The notes under the pieces were generated by a model, which was given only the letters and a program-made list of their open reading frames with translations, did not search any database and was not told where the DNA came from. Shown in pieces: positions 22,351-35,000 of a DNA stretch of 64,000 bases. Within the stretch, counting starts at the first letter, position 1, and every line of letters starts with the position of its first letter. The translations under genes and the position numbers were made by a program. Origin of the DNA: Pipra filicauda (taxonomy: Eukaryota > Chordata > Aves > Passeriformes > Pipridae); the NCBI RefSeq assembly GCF_003945595.2, contig NW_024104445.1, positions 682,001 through 746,000 on the forward strand, in the 5' to 3' direction.

Positions 22351-23884
22351 GAGTGCAGCTGGGACAGCACAGGCCCTGCTCCCACTGGGATGTGTGGGAT
22401 GTTCATGAGCACAGGTTGCACTTCACCTGAGCCTCCTTTCTACACCAGATTTGCTCTGGTTCCCTCCAGCTGTGCCCAGAGTGGGGCTGCCCTTGCAGGT
22501 GCAATATCTGACCCTCAGGGGCAGCTCCAGTGTTTGAAAACAAGCCCCCCTGGGACCGAAGGCACAAAGGACCTTTCACTGCTCCCCTGCTGCCTCTTTC
22601 CTGCAGGTTTTGGGAGACTTTGATGATAACTTGGCAAACAGGAGGCTCAGAGATCCTGAGCCAGCCTGAGCTTGTTCTGGGGGTGACAGATGGCTGCTGG
22701 CACACGATCAGACCCTCTCTGGTTGCCTTTCAGCCCTGACTAACATCTGGGTGGATCAGCTCCGAGCTGCCTCGCCTTGCACGTTGCCAGTGATATCAGG
22801 TTTAAGGCTCAGTTTTCCAGCCTCGTTCCATGTGCAGTTTAAAATCCCTGTCAGACTAAACCAAATGAATTCATCACTGGTGGAAGGAGCAGGAGCGGGG
22901 GGAGTTTGGAGGGATGGTTTGGTTTTGGGGTGCATCGAGTCTGCATTTGCTGAAATGAGAGGAATTCCCAGGATGGGCGCCCTGGATGTATTTATTTGGA
23001 TTTTCTGGGGCTGTAATCTGTCCCAGATGTGTGTGTCTGCGGCAGCAGATAACACTGACCCCACTGCTTCCCTTCTCACTCAAGACACTTTCAACATTGC
23101 TGAAATAATAGCTCAGACTGAGCCTCTGCCAGACTTTAAAATAACTTCTCTGAGACAATGGGAGGTTAAGCTGGAGAAACATTTGTGAAGATCAACTTGG
23201 AATGGAGAAGAAGGGGACCAAGGTATTCTTAAAAAATACTTATTTCCCATCAAACTCTGGCTTTGTTCCAGAACCCTGAGACTGCATTTCCTCTTGTCAG
23301 AGATCTTTCTGCCTCTCTCACCTCTGCTTTTTCAGTTTTGCTGCTTCTGGTGTTTGTTTTGCTGATCCTCCTGCCTTTTGGTGAAGAAAGGGGAGTTTGG
23401 AGGTAAATCAAACCCTTCCAACTCCTGCCCTTCCCGTGATGGGTGAGCCTTGCAGAGGGGCTACAGCTCATTATCCTACTCCTCACCGTGTTCCTGAGGC
23501 TTTACCAACACATCCCATCCTGCCTTGGGAGGGGTTTAAGACTCCACAAAACATCCTGAAAGCTCAAAAGGATGGGGATGAAAGCTCAGTGTGCCCAGGG
23601 ATCTCTTGGGCAGCTGGGCAGGAATATCCTCCAGTGCTCCCCAAGACAGGAGAGACTTGAGGTCAAGTCCCTGTGAGTGTGGAACTGCCTTTGGATCAGC
23701 AAATCCTTGAGCTGCAGGGAGCTGGGAGGACACAGCAGGAAAGACTCACTCTGTTCCTGCCCTTTCCTCCCCTGCTGGAGCCAGGGATGGGGGCTGGAGG
23801 GACCTCCCTGTGGTCCTGACCTTCAAGTCTGTCAAACCCAGACAATTCTTGGAAGTTTTGGGGAAGGGGGTTGTGCACACCAAC

Positions 23885-24160
23885 GTGAGTGTGCTCTCCA
23901 GGAAGAGAGGAAACAACCTCAAGCTGTGCCAGGAGAGGTTCAGGTTGGACATCAGGAGGAATTTCCTCATGGAAAGGGTTGTTAAACATTGGGATGGGCT
24001 GCCCAGGGAGGTGGTGGAGTCCCCCACCCCTGGAGGTGTCCAGGGAAGGACTGGATGTGGCACTCAGTGCTCTGGGCTGGGGGACAAGGTGAGCATTGGG
24101 CACAGCTTGGACTCGATGATCTTGGAGATCTTTTCCAACCCAAATGATCCCGGGATCAGC
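23885..24160 (+). mobile_element. CR1 LINE fragment
   Basis: Starts at AGGAAGAGAGGAAACAACCT, then AGGTTCAGGTTGGACATCAG and the end CTTTTCCAACCCAAATG. Confidence 0.82.
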
Positions 24161-25004
24161 ACAAGAGGATGTGGAAAATCAGGGACACAAAGCCCAGCTG
24201 TGCTGTGGGCTGTCCCTCCCACCCAGAGGAGGTTTCCAGGATCAGCCCTTCATGGCTTTTGTGTGTATTTATTTTTGTGTCTTCCAACTCTATAAAACAA
24301 AACCACAGAGGGGGAGGCTCTTGGAAAGCTGGTGCTGGAAACAAGCCCCTGGAGTGTGATAATTTGTAGAATTTGCTATTAATTTACTTTGACAATGGAA
24401 CAACAAAGAGGAGCTTATTTGTTACTGACACTGAGGGCCAATGTTTATGGGACTTGTCTCCACTCAGAGTCACACAAGTTTTACTGGTATGCTTTTGAGT
24501 TGTTTTTAAATGAATCCACTGGTCAGACACTGCAGAGCAATCCAAATCTGGTTTGTGCTGATTCACTGGAACTCAATAATTAATTGCTGCAAGACTGACT
24601 TGAACAGGTTGAGGAGTGGCTGTGTGGGGACTTGCACAGGTTTCAATGAAAACCAGTTAAAAATATCCCTCCAGCTAAACCCATTAATGCCTGAATATAG
24701 ATAAAACATCACTGCCACGATGTTTGGCTTGAGTGAGTGAAGGTTTGAGCTCAACCCAAAAGCATTTGCTGTCCGTGGTCCAGGAGGGGACAGGAGGTGA
24801 ATGCCCAGAGCAGAGGAAGGAGGATCTGGGGGGGATGTGTGGAGAAGAGGGAATAGGAGATGCACCCACGTGTGTGTGTGGCCTGGGGGTGAGGGATGAG
24901 CAAGGCTGGAGTGACTTGTAGCTCCCCAGAGCATTTCCTAAGGCCCAAGAGCTCGAGGTGTGGGTTAACTCTCCTGGTTGCTCAGGAAGGAGATGGTTGA
25001 GAAG

Positions 25005-25085
25005 CTCTGAGGGATCTGTGAGGTTGGACTGGGTGACTTTTAAAGGTCCCTTCCAACCCAAAACTATTTCATGGTTCTGTGATCT
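25005..25085 (+). mobile_element. CR1 3' tail fragment
   Basis: Only about 80 bases of CR1 3' end: GGTTGGACTGGGTGAC, GGTCCCTTCCAACCCAAAAC, then GGTTCTGTGATCT. Confidence 0.7.
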
Positions 25086-28000
25086 CTCAGTACACGTCTT
25101 GGGAAGTTTAGAAATGGCTTCTTTTCTGATTTCTTATTAAAAAATCCCAGCCCCAAACCAAACCAAGCCAGGCCACCAAACCCTACAGAGCAGTCCACCC
25201 TTGTGAGCTCCCCTCCCAGCCCTTCCCAGTGCTCCTTCACAAGGGTCTTTGGACTCCCCTTTCTCAGCTTTCAGGATATTGATTTGCTCCACATTTGCAC
25301 CCCCCTCCTGTGTCCTCACAAGGGCAGGAAACAGCCTCTCAGTGAACGTTCTCTCCCAGTTAATGGGGTGAGGGTTTTATGCTGGCTCCCGGCTCAGGCA
25401 GTTGGGATTTGCAGAGATGAGGATGGTGGAGCTGAAGGCTGAGGTGCCCCTTCCCCACTCCTGTGGCCACTCTGGTTTCATCACCCCCATTGTGGTTTAG
25501 CAGCCCTTAAACTCTTTGCTTTCCTGCTCCCATTTCTCCCCTCCCAAACACTCTTTTCCTGCCACTTGCCCTATTTTCCCTGTATCCTTACCCGGGGTCA
25601 TCCTCGCCTTCCAGCAGCCCTTCCTCCTCCCCGGGCTTTGTCCCCAAAAGCCTCACCCACCCTGCTGGGCAGGCACAAAGGAGTGGCAGCACAACTGCAG
25701 CTCTGCCTAATGAGCTCCAGGGAAACCTGTGCTCCCGTTTTTCCTGCGGAAACAGCGTGTCCAGCTTAAGCCCTTTCTTCTGAAAAGGTCTCGCTTCCCT
25801 GGAATTTTCTGTCCCCTCTGTGGGTGGGTGGTTGCATTCACTCTCTCCCTCTAATAGGTACAAGGTCCTCTGTGTGAGAAATGTGCCTTTTTCTTCCTGC
25901 TTTGGCTCTGTCCCCTTCCACTCGCTGGGTCCAACCCAAATTGTCTCTGCTCTCCGGAGCAGGGAGGCCGAGGTGGAAATCCTGTTGCATAATCGGCACT
26001 GGGAGCTCTGCTCTGGCTCAAACCTCACCTCGTGTGGCTTCTGGAGGTGCCCTTAAAAAGGAATTATTGGGGAGAGGAGGGAAATGGGAACAGCAGGGAG
26101 CAAACGTGGCACAGGAGGGGACACGGGTGGCTGCCCTGGGATTCTGGATATTGTGGGATAGAAGGAGAAGAAGGAAGAGCTGCTGGGGGGTTGATGTCCT
26201 GCAAACACAACGTGCTGTGTGAGGGTGTCCTTGACCTTGCCCAGCCAATATGCAGAGTCCAAACAAACATGGAGTTGCCACCGTGGGTGCCCTGGGTGCA
26301 GAGAGGGTCAGGCACAACCTCCAAGGCTGAAAATGTCCTTTAAGGGGCAAAGGATGGTGGAATGGGAGATGCCAGGGGGGGAGTGGAGGAGCATCAGTCT
26401 GGTTTTGAATGCCTGTGGTGGTGTCAGTGGTGTGAGGTGCCAGCAAACCCCTGTCCCAGGATAAAGCCCTGCTTTTCCATCCCTTAATGCAGAGAGCCTT
26501 CGTGATGAGATTCCAGCTGGGATGGAGCAGCCTCTCCAGTTCAGAGTTTGAAGAGCACGGGCTGTGATCCTGAGCAGACTCCTGGCAGGACACTGGCACA
26601 AGGCACTCAGGAATTAGAGGGAGGAAAGACCCATTAGGTCATCTGCTCCATGCCCCAGGCAGCAAACACCAGGGCTGTCCCCTGGGGTTGTCCAGCCCTG
26701 TTATTTGAGGTCTCAACCAGTGGTGCTGCATCCAGGGGAAATGACTCAGCCTGACAGACCCTCTCCCAGGGCTCCAACTGGGTTTTCCATTGTTTATGTC
26801 ATTCCCTTTTCCCTCATTTCCCTCCTCTGGGGAGGATGGAAAGCTGAGCATGAGCTTCACATGTGTGAACAAGCCAGAGGAAAGCAGGGATGGTCACTTT
26901 TATGGGGCTGCAACTGGGGGTGCCCCCCAAGGAACACCTTCCTCTGGAATGCAGCCCCAGGAATGGGGTGGAATGGGATGGTGGAGGACCACTGCTGATC
27001 CCTGAGAGCACTGATGGGCCTTAATGACCCTGCTCAGCCTCACCAGGACCCCCACCCAGCCCCTCATCCTGGGAGCCCCACTGAAGCTCAGCCCTGTGCC
27101 TTCAGCCTTCTCCTGAGCTGAGCTGCAGAGCCTTTGCCTCCAGCCCTGCCTCTGGCTGTGCCTCCCGGGTGGACCATGGATTTAGGGTGGATGTGCTTTA
27201 TCTCCTGGCACTTTTGTGCCTTGTCTCATCTCTGTCTCTTGGATGGAGATAATGGGACAGTGCATCTTCTCTTGCTGAGCTCTGGTTTGCTGCTCTGGTC
27301 CGAGTTTAGGATTGCTGGGGCATTTGCACTAAAGCCCAAGGTCAGCCTGGCTCTTCTCTGGGTGTGGTTTCTGGGCTCTCTGAGCAGAGACTTCCTGACC
27401 CAACCTCAAGCACCTCAGTAGGTGTCTGAGGGGTCGTTCTGCAGCTCCATGTTGTGTCTCTCACAGGTGTCCCCCCTGGCACTGACTGCTCTGCTCCCCA
27501 GCCTTGGGAACACTTCTCCCAGAACACACTTGGCACCCTGATGGGGGTGGGGGAGCTTTGCTTTGGGATGAGCTTCACCTTGGAATGCCATGTCCTACTC
27601 TCTGGCTCCGCTGGCCACTGCTTGTCCTTGCTGAGGTTGGCCCTGGCACAAGTTTCCCTGGCACTGGACTGCCTTGGGAAGATTCCTGTGCTGCTTTTAG
27701 GAGCCAGTTGAATTTGGCAGCGCTGTTGAACTCCAGAAATCTCCTTTCCAGGCTGGAAACAGCCATTCTTCATGTTTTTGGGCTGAGTTGGGATAGCAAA
27801 TTGTCAGTTGGGTGTGCTGAGTGTGCTCTGTGGGTGGTTGGATGGACAAGGGGGAGCCCAAGGCAAAGCCAGCTGGGGTGTGACCCCCTGCCCTGGGGGT
27901 CGGGGACAGTGTCACCTCCAGGGAGGAGGCAGAAGTGTGCTGGTGGTTCAGCAGTGGCAGAGGGAGTGTTTGGGAGCAGAGCTGCTCACCAGTGGCCACT

Positions 28001-28544
28001 GGAAGGAGATGGGGAAGCCTGGCTGTGGAACAAGGCACCTGAGCCCTGGGAAAGCTGAAAACTCAGCAGAAAGTGTGATTTTTTTGTAAAGGAAACACAG
28101 AATTACGGTACCAGACTGACAGTCTGTCCTTCCCCTGACTGGCTGCCGCAGGGACTGCCCTCCCAGCACCCTCAGCTTCCCCCTGCCTGGGATTAATCTG
28201 CTCCCAGGAAGGCTATGACCCCGCTCTCTCACTGCTGGTGACTCAGACCCTGCCCTGAGAATCACTTCCCAGGTAATCCCTGTCCTTGAGGAGCAGCGTG
28301 TCTGCTCCCAGGCAAGGAGAGAAAATAAACCTGCTTTGAAACTCAAAGCAAATCCGTGAGGTTCTTGTAGTAACCAGAAATTCAGCTGTGTCAGGGTGGA
28401 GAGCTGGCCCTGGGTTAGTGCTGGGGAGAAGCTGCGAGGAAAAGCTTTGGTGTTGAGGCTGTTTAAACACTAAATCCAGTGTCAAACAACCTCATTTCTG
28501 CCCCAAAATGAGAGTTTGGGGCAATGAGCTGCAGCAACTGGAAT

Positions 28545-28643
28545 CCTATTACAGTTTGGGTTGGGGTGTCCTGTGTAGAGCCAGGAGTAGGACTGGATCC
28601 TGATGGGTCCCTTCCAGCTCAGCATATTCTGTGCTTCTACGAT
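28545..28643 (+). mobile_element. CR1 3' tail fragment
   Basis: Tail segment with GGACTGGATCCTGATGGGTC and CTTCCAGCTCAGCATATTCT, ending TGCTTCTACGA. Confidence 0.65.
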
Positions 28644-29149
28644 AAATTTATAAGTAAAGATTAGATTTAATATAAAATTATTTAAATAGCATCTGAAATA
28701 CAAATATATAAGTCCATATAAGCCTGCACTGAGCCTAAATTCTTATCTAAACAAATATATTTGTTCACCCTTTATACTACTGAACATATAAAAAACCCAA
28801 ACCTTTAACAAAATGCTTGTTTTCTGTGGGTTCTTTTGGAAATAACTGAGTCCCTGCTCCACTAAAACCCCACACACCACTTTAGTGGCCACACTGCCAA
28901 CCTGAACTATCAGTGTATTGGAAAACTTTGAGGGGAAAAGAAGCGGGAAAACAATTAAGGCAGCACTGTAAGCTTACAGAAAAATATGAATTTATCTTCC
29001 TATTTGGAGCTAAGAAGCCCTCTCATATCACACCACCATATCTCCAAAGCCCTCCTGAGAATGCCTGACATTAGTGATTTATAACCTGTGGTGTTACAGT
29101 ATGCATAAATAGGAATGGATTATTAAGTTTTTGAAGCAGCCTCAAGTTG

Positions 29150-29420
29150 GTGGGCCATTCCAGAGGGAACATCTCATCCCACCCCCTGCCACGGGCAGGG
29201 ACACCTTCCACTAGCCCAGATTGCTCCAGCCTGGCCTTGGACACTTGCAGGGATGGGGCAGCCCCAGCTTCTCTGGGCAACCTGTGCCAATGTTTAGCAG
29301 CCTCACTGCAAAGAACTTCTTCCTTATCTCCGAATCTCCTTTTAGTTCCAAACCACCCCCCTTGTCCTTGTTCCCTGCCACCAGAGCTTCAACAGGGCAC
29401 GGGAAGGTTTGGCCTTGCCT
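29150..29420 (-). mobile_element. CR1 LINE fragment
   Basis: Minus-strand copy of the 73-512 subfamily, from CATCTCATCCCACCCCCTGC to the block near CCTTGTCCTTGTTCCCTG. The terminal tail is missing. Confidence 0.75.
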
Positions 29421-29909
29421 GGGAAAACTCCCACGTAAGTGTGTTGTTCCTAGTGCTGAGTCCCAGCTGCTCTTCCCTGACAGGAGCCACTGAACCCACA
29501 CTTATTTTCCTGCCTTTGAGCACCAGCCAAGCTGATCCCTGGTTGTGGCTGCAGCCCCTGGAGAAGGAGCGTGCAGGTCCTGGAAAGCAGCTGGGAAACC
29601 ACCTCCCAGAAACACTTGGGATTGAGAAGGGACAACCATTCCTGATATTTTGTCCCCTCTGTCATCTGGGCTTGGTCTCATCCGTTCCCCACACGGTGCT
29701 GCACATCCCTTGCAATGCTGACAGACTGGGGGGCCCCGGGGGGGCTCAGCCCCGCAGGCTCTGCCCTGGTACCAGTTTTGCCGCGGTTTTGCTGCCTAAA
29801 CATGTTGCACATTCGTGTTGCTGAGCTGAGGGTGGCCTGGAAACACATCCATGCTGTGTCCATGTGGGGAGCTGGGATTTCACCAGGGATTGACAGGAAG
29901 CTGAACATG

Positions 29910-30542
29910 AGCCAGAGTGTGCCCAGGTGGCCAAGATGGCCAATGGATCCTGGCCTGGCTCAGGAACAGTGTGGCAGCAGGAGCAGGGAGGGGATTCTGT
30001 CCCTGCCCTGGGCACTGGGGAGACCACCCCTGGAGTGCTGTGTCCAGTTGTGGCCCCTCAGCTCAGGAAGGACATGGAGGGGCTGGAGCAGGTCCAGAGA
30101 AGGGCAACGAGGCTGGGGAAGGGTGTGGAGCACAAGTGCTGTGAGGAGAGGCTGAGGGAGCTGGGGGGGCTCAGCCTGGACAGGAGGAGGCTCAGGGGAG
30201 ACCTTCTCACTCTCTGCAACTCCCTGCCAGGAGGGGGGAGCCGGGGGGGGTCGGGCTCTGCTGCCAGGAACCAGCAGCAGGACAAGAGGGCAGAGCCTTG
30301 AGCTGCCCCAGGGCAGGTTTAGGTTGGCCATTGGGCAGAAGTTGTTTGCAGAGAGAGGGATCAGCCCTTGGAATGGGCTGCCCAGGGAGGGGGGGGAGTC
30401 CCCGTCCCTGGAGGGGTTTGAGCAGAGCCTGGATGTGGCATCAGTGCCATGGTCTGGGTGACAAGGTGGGGTTGGGTCAAGGGTTGGACTTGATGATCTC
30501 AGAAGTCCTTTCCAACCTGTCTGATTCTATGATTCTGTGATT
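29910..30542 (+). mobile_element. CR1 LINE fragment, long
   Basis: Covers the ORF2 C-terminal region (GAGTGTGCCCAGGTGGCCAA) through GAGGCTGAGGGAGCTGGGGG to the canonical end GATTCTATGATTCTGTGA. It is the clearest diagnostic CR1 tail in the window. Confidence 0.9.
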
Positions 30543-31927
30543 TCCCAGCTCCTCACAAACAGCAGCATCTCCTGCAGGACTCTGTTCCCTCCCCTCCTTC
30601 CCAGCACAAGGGCTCTTTCCCTCGCAGTCTTCCACGGAGGTGATGTCAGGGCTGATACATTTGTGTCTGAAGTGGATCAAAGCAGTTTCTGCTCCATTGA
30701 CTGGTTATTTTCCCTCTCTGGGTGTGGATGGCTCCTGTCTGGGTGCAGCACACCCCAGGCTGTTTGTCTGCCCTCAGATAAATCTCTCACCTCACGCACA
30801 GCAGGAATTAGAGTGAATGCAGGGGCTGGATGCCTCCCAAGCTGCAACAGATGCTGGTGCAGATGGTGCTGGCAGAATTCCCACTGACAAATCATCAGGT
30901 GGGATTGTCCAGACTCTCCCAGTGAAGGGGCTGTGGGTCTGGAGTGATCCTACAAGGCTGGGCCAGGGAGTGCTGCCCTGGGTCTGTCCCTTGTCCCCAT
31001 CCCTTGCAGGTGACAGGGTTGTTGCCACACTGGAGCGACCTGGTTGTGGATGTCTGGGAGGTAAAACACCATGTCTGGGTAGAGCCAGAGGTCTGAGAGT
31101 CTGTCTGCGAATGGAGAGGAACGAGAAACCTCAGGGCTTTAAACAAATTTTTCCTCAGGTGTTTGTGTAGTTGAAAGATTCTCTAGTTCAAGGATGAACT
31201 TGGAAAGGGAAAGTCTGTGTTCACTGTGGGAGTTAAAAGCTCCTCCTGAGGCTGAAGGGATGGTGCTGCCAAACAGCCCAGCCTGGAGCTCCCACCCTGT
31301 TCAAACCATCCTGCTGTTCCCAGCAGAGTTCTGAAGGTGGGCCCTTCCCCTTCTGGGAAAGGGATTGATCCTGCTGGAGCTCCTGACCTTCTGACAGTGA
31401 TGAACCCCGTTTGGGCAGAGAGGACTGTCCCTGTGCTCTGGTCAGGACAGAGGAGGGACAGTAACTTCATCCCTTTCCTTAGTCCAATTTTTATTGAAAC
31501 TGGGCAAACACCCACAAGGATGTTTGGGAAAGGACTGAGCAGGATTTTCTGTGCCCAGCTGAGCCAGGACTTGTGATTTAGGACATTTGTGTCCCAGGCT
31601 CTGCTTTCCAGCCCCGAGCATCCCAACTGTGTGGTTGCAAAGGTCCCACCACTGCTGGGGAAGGAATGGCCCTTCATGTTTTTGGGACACTGGCCTCGAA
31701 ACACATGTCCTGCTTCAAAATTCTCTCCTGGCTGCCTCTGAAGTTCTCTTTTTGGTCTGGGTTTAACGAATTTGTGAATTACTTTAATCTTTCCAAATGT
31801 ATACTCTTCTTCCTGGGGGGTTTGTCTGTTTGAGTTATCTATTCTTTTGTTGAAGAATGAGCAGAGCAGAGCCCTGTAGTGGAGGTTTCTCAGCCACTGA
31901 GCATCTCTTTCTTCTCCCCCAAAGCAG
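30543..31927. other. Sequence just upstream of exon A, intron 1 by inference
   Basis: No repeats and no exon recognised. Exon A enters in phase 1, so an upstream coding exon must exist. The right end is a pyrimidine-rich acceptor region. Confidence 0.6.
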
Positions 31928-32075
31928 ATGAAGTGAACTTGCTGGACAAAATCACTCTCTACGCACAGGACCTCAGCAATATTTCCTTTGCCTATGATGA
32001 AGCCAACTGCAGGATCCTGGAGGTGGGGCAGTATGCCACCCTCAACATCCCCACCAGGGAGGCCTTTGGGGACAG
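31928..32075 (+). CDS. Collagen exon A: start of TSPN domain
   Basis: Opens after a pyrimidine-rich acceptor ending CAAAGCAG and closes at donor GTAGGT. It enters in phase 1 and leaves in phase 2. It encodes the first TSPN strands, starting DEVNLLDKITLYAQ, with the first conserved Cys (EANCRILEVG) and the IPT-REAF stretch that matches the IPT/APT-x-x-F motif of type V/XI TSPN domains. An alternative acceptor three bases upstream (AAAG) would add one codon. The upstream exon that should carry the signal peptide was not found. Confidence 0.82.
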
Positions 32076-35000
32076 GTAGGTGCCTTCAGGGGGTGGGGCT
32101 GGGCTGGTGGTGCCCAAAAATCGTCCAGTGTGTGCTTGTTGGCTCGAGGAGTTACTTTCAGACCCCATTCCATAATAACAAGGAGATAACACATCCACTC
32201 TGTGATCTCAGGAACGTTTTGGAACAGGCTGCTCCATCCCTGGAAGTGTCCAAGGCCATGTTGGATGGAGCTCTGAGCAGCCTGGTCTAATGGAAGGTGT
32301 CCCTGCCCGTGGCAGGGGGTGGAATGAGATGGTCCTAAAGGTCCCTTCCCACCCAAACCATTCCATGATTTTTTGATCTTTCTGGGTGGGGTGCACAGCT
32401 CTTGGCTCAGCACTTCCAGGGATGTGTTTCCTTGGTGTTCCCATCTGGGAGGCCTCTCTGCTCCAGCACTTGAGTGGAAAGGACAAGAAAGGCAGCACAG
32501 CCATATCCATCAGCATTGCTTGATGCCAAGCTCTGTGGGGGCACAGACCAGGTGGGACCTTTGCCATGCTTGGTACAAGGCTGCTGAGGACAAGGATGTG
32601 GGACATGAAGAGAGAAGGCATAAAAAGCTGCTTGTAGCAGGGTTCCCATCCATCCCCACAGTGGATTCCCATGGAAAACTGTGCCCAACCACATAAGTGT
32701 GTGCTGAGACTGCTCCTGAGAGGGGTGTGCTGAGGTTCTGTGGTTGAATGGGTGTTTTATATATATAATATGTATGGGTGATATGGTTATATAAGGTTAT
32801 GAGTTTATATGGGCAGTGCTAATTTTGGCCTGGCTGCTTCTTTTTGACTGCCTGACTTTACCACTGCAATGATGGTTTTTTTGCTCTTGTTTGTTTTTAT
32901 CTTTCCTTCTCCCTGGGGTTCGTTTGTGCTGTGACTCGTTTGTTGTGCCCCGAGGGGTCAGCCCCTGGTGGCACAGCAGATGCCACGTGTCCCCTGTTCC
33001 TGCCAGGTTTGCAGATGAGCTGAGCGTGCTGATGAAGCTCAGGTACTCCCTGAAGGAGGACACCAGCCTGGTGACCATCCTCAGCCACAGGAGCCACGTG
33101 CTCTTCCAGATCAGGATCAGCCCCTACGCCCTGGTCTTTGTCACCACGAGGAGGAGACACTACGAGTAAGTTCCAGCTCGGGGGGTTGTTATTCTGCCTT
33201 TTCCTGCTTCCTTTTCCCCTCCCAAGGCCACAGTTGAGGTTTCCTGCTCTGGTGGGCTTTGAGCAGTGCCCATCACGTCCCATGGCCCCTGAAGGTCCCT
33301 CAGACCTGTTGCTGTGACTGTGCAGGTTGTCACTGCCAAACTCCACTCTGTCAAAACGATGCAGATCTGGAAAGCAGAGCAAAGAACAAAAAGGTTGAAA
33401 TACCTGGGGATGAATCAAACGGGGAAAGACAGAGATACCAAGAATTCCTCAGACACCTCATGTGGTTGTGGAATCCCCAGATCCATTGGGAAACAGCATT
33501 CCTGTGCTGGAAGACAAGTGATGGTGCTACTTGTGACAATTCTAGTGCTGTCCTTTGTGTCTGCACTGAGGGACCCTCGGAGCTGATGAGGGTGAAGCCT
33601 CATCCTGCAAAAGCTGTGGGACCAAAGTTTTGTGCTGTGTCCCTTCCTTTCCCCCCTGGAACACACAGGTTCCCAGTTTCCTTCCTTGGCGATGGGCACT
33701 GGCACCAGGTTGCCCTCAGCATCTCCCTGGAGAGGCTGGAATTGCACGTGGACTGTCGGCTGGTGGACAGAGTGAGCTGGGCCAACTATTTCGGGATGGG
33801 AGTGAACACTGAGGGGCTCATCATCATTGGAGGCCTCATCGAGTCCTTTGAGATCCCCTTTAAGGTGAGTGAGGGCAGGGCTGTCTGGCAGGGCTGGGAG
33901 GGCATGGTCTGCTCCATCTCCCTCCGAAGGGGTCCTTTGCCTTCTCTTCCTAAAACACACCGTGTGTGTTCACGCTTGGGCAGGGTGAGCTTGGAATTGT
34001 GCCAGGGGCTTGTTTTTGGCTCGGGGCAGCACAAGTGCCAGCAGTCAGGTCAGCAGTGGGGACCCCTGGGTTTGACTTCCATCCTCTCCTGTTGGCCATG
34101 GCTTGTACCACGTACAGGTGTTGCTGTGTGTGCAGAACATCTGGTTTGGGAGCATGTCCCGTGGCTTCACACAGGGCAGGGTTAGATGGGATATTGGGAA
34201 GAAATCCTTCCCTGGGAGGGTGGGGAGGCCCTGGCACAGGTTGCCCATCCCTGGAAGTGTTCTAGGCCAGGTTGGATGGGGTTTGGAGCAACCTGTTCTT
34301 GGTCTTGGAAGGTGTCCCTGCCAAGGGCATCTTTGCATCCAGCCCTTGAAGATGGAAAGGGAATGTTGATTGCCCAAACCATCCCCTGGCTATAGGAGCT
34401 GGAGACAACCTGCTCCCACAGCCCCTTCCAGACCTTTCTCTGTCCTCTGGAGGAAGAAGCAGGAGGATAAACGATGGTTTGTGTGTCCCTTCCTCCCCAG
34501 GGAGCTCTCCAGCAGCTGACCTTCGTGATGGGAGACCCCTCAGCCGCCGCCGAGCACTGCCACAGCTACAACTCCAGCTGCACGGGCTCCTTCAGCCTCA
34601 GCCACCTCACCTCCTCCTGGGAGCCCTCCACAGCCTGGCCAGAGGTGTGGCTGAGGGCAGATGACAAATTTTGGGAGCGCTGGGCCAGGCTCCTCTTTGG
34701 TTTAACCCCGCTCCAAGTGTTAGTGCAGCCTGGCAGAGCTCAGCTCTCCATGCCAGGAGGTGATGGTGGGTGGTTCCTTCACCACCCAAACCCCCCCTGC
34801 GAGTCACAGATGGGTTTGGTGCGAAGGAGGATGAGTTAAGGGGCGGGTTTCTGAGCCAAGGAAAGCCTGGGTGGGTGTGTGGGACTGTGTGTGCTCGGTG
34901 TGGAACACAGGGAAGCTTTGAGGAGCTGTTGAGTAATGCTGCAGCTGGAGCTGGGCTTTTGGGAGGGGGTGACAGCTGTCCTGGGGAATTGTACACCACT

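Larger units (their letters stand above)
22351..29149. other. Upstream non-coding DNA
   Basis: Mostly unique sequence with a few CR1 pieces. 28,640-29,060 is AT-rich. No coding exon is supported. Confidence 0.55.

Noticed and set aside
31879..31927. ATG in frame with exon A at 31,879
   Set aside because: It lies in the polypyrimidine/acceptor region and gives no signal peptide, which a secreted procollagen needs.
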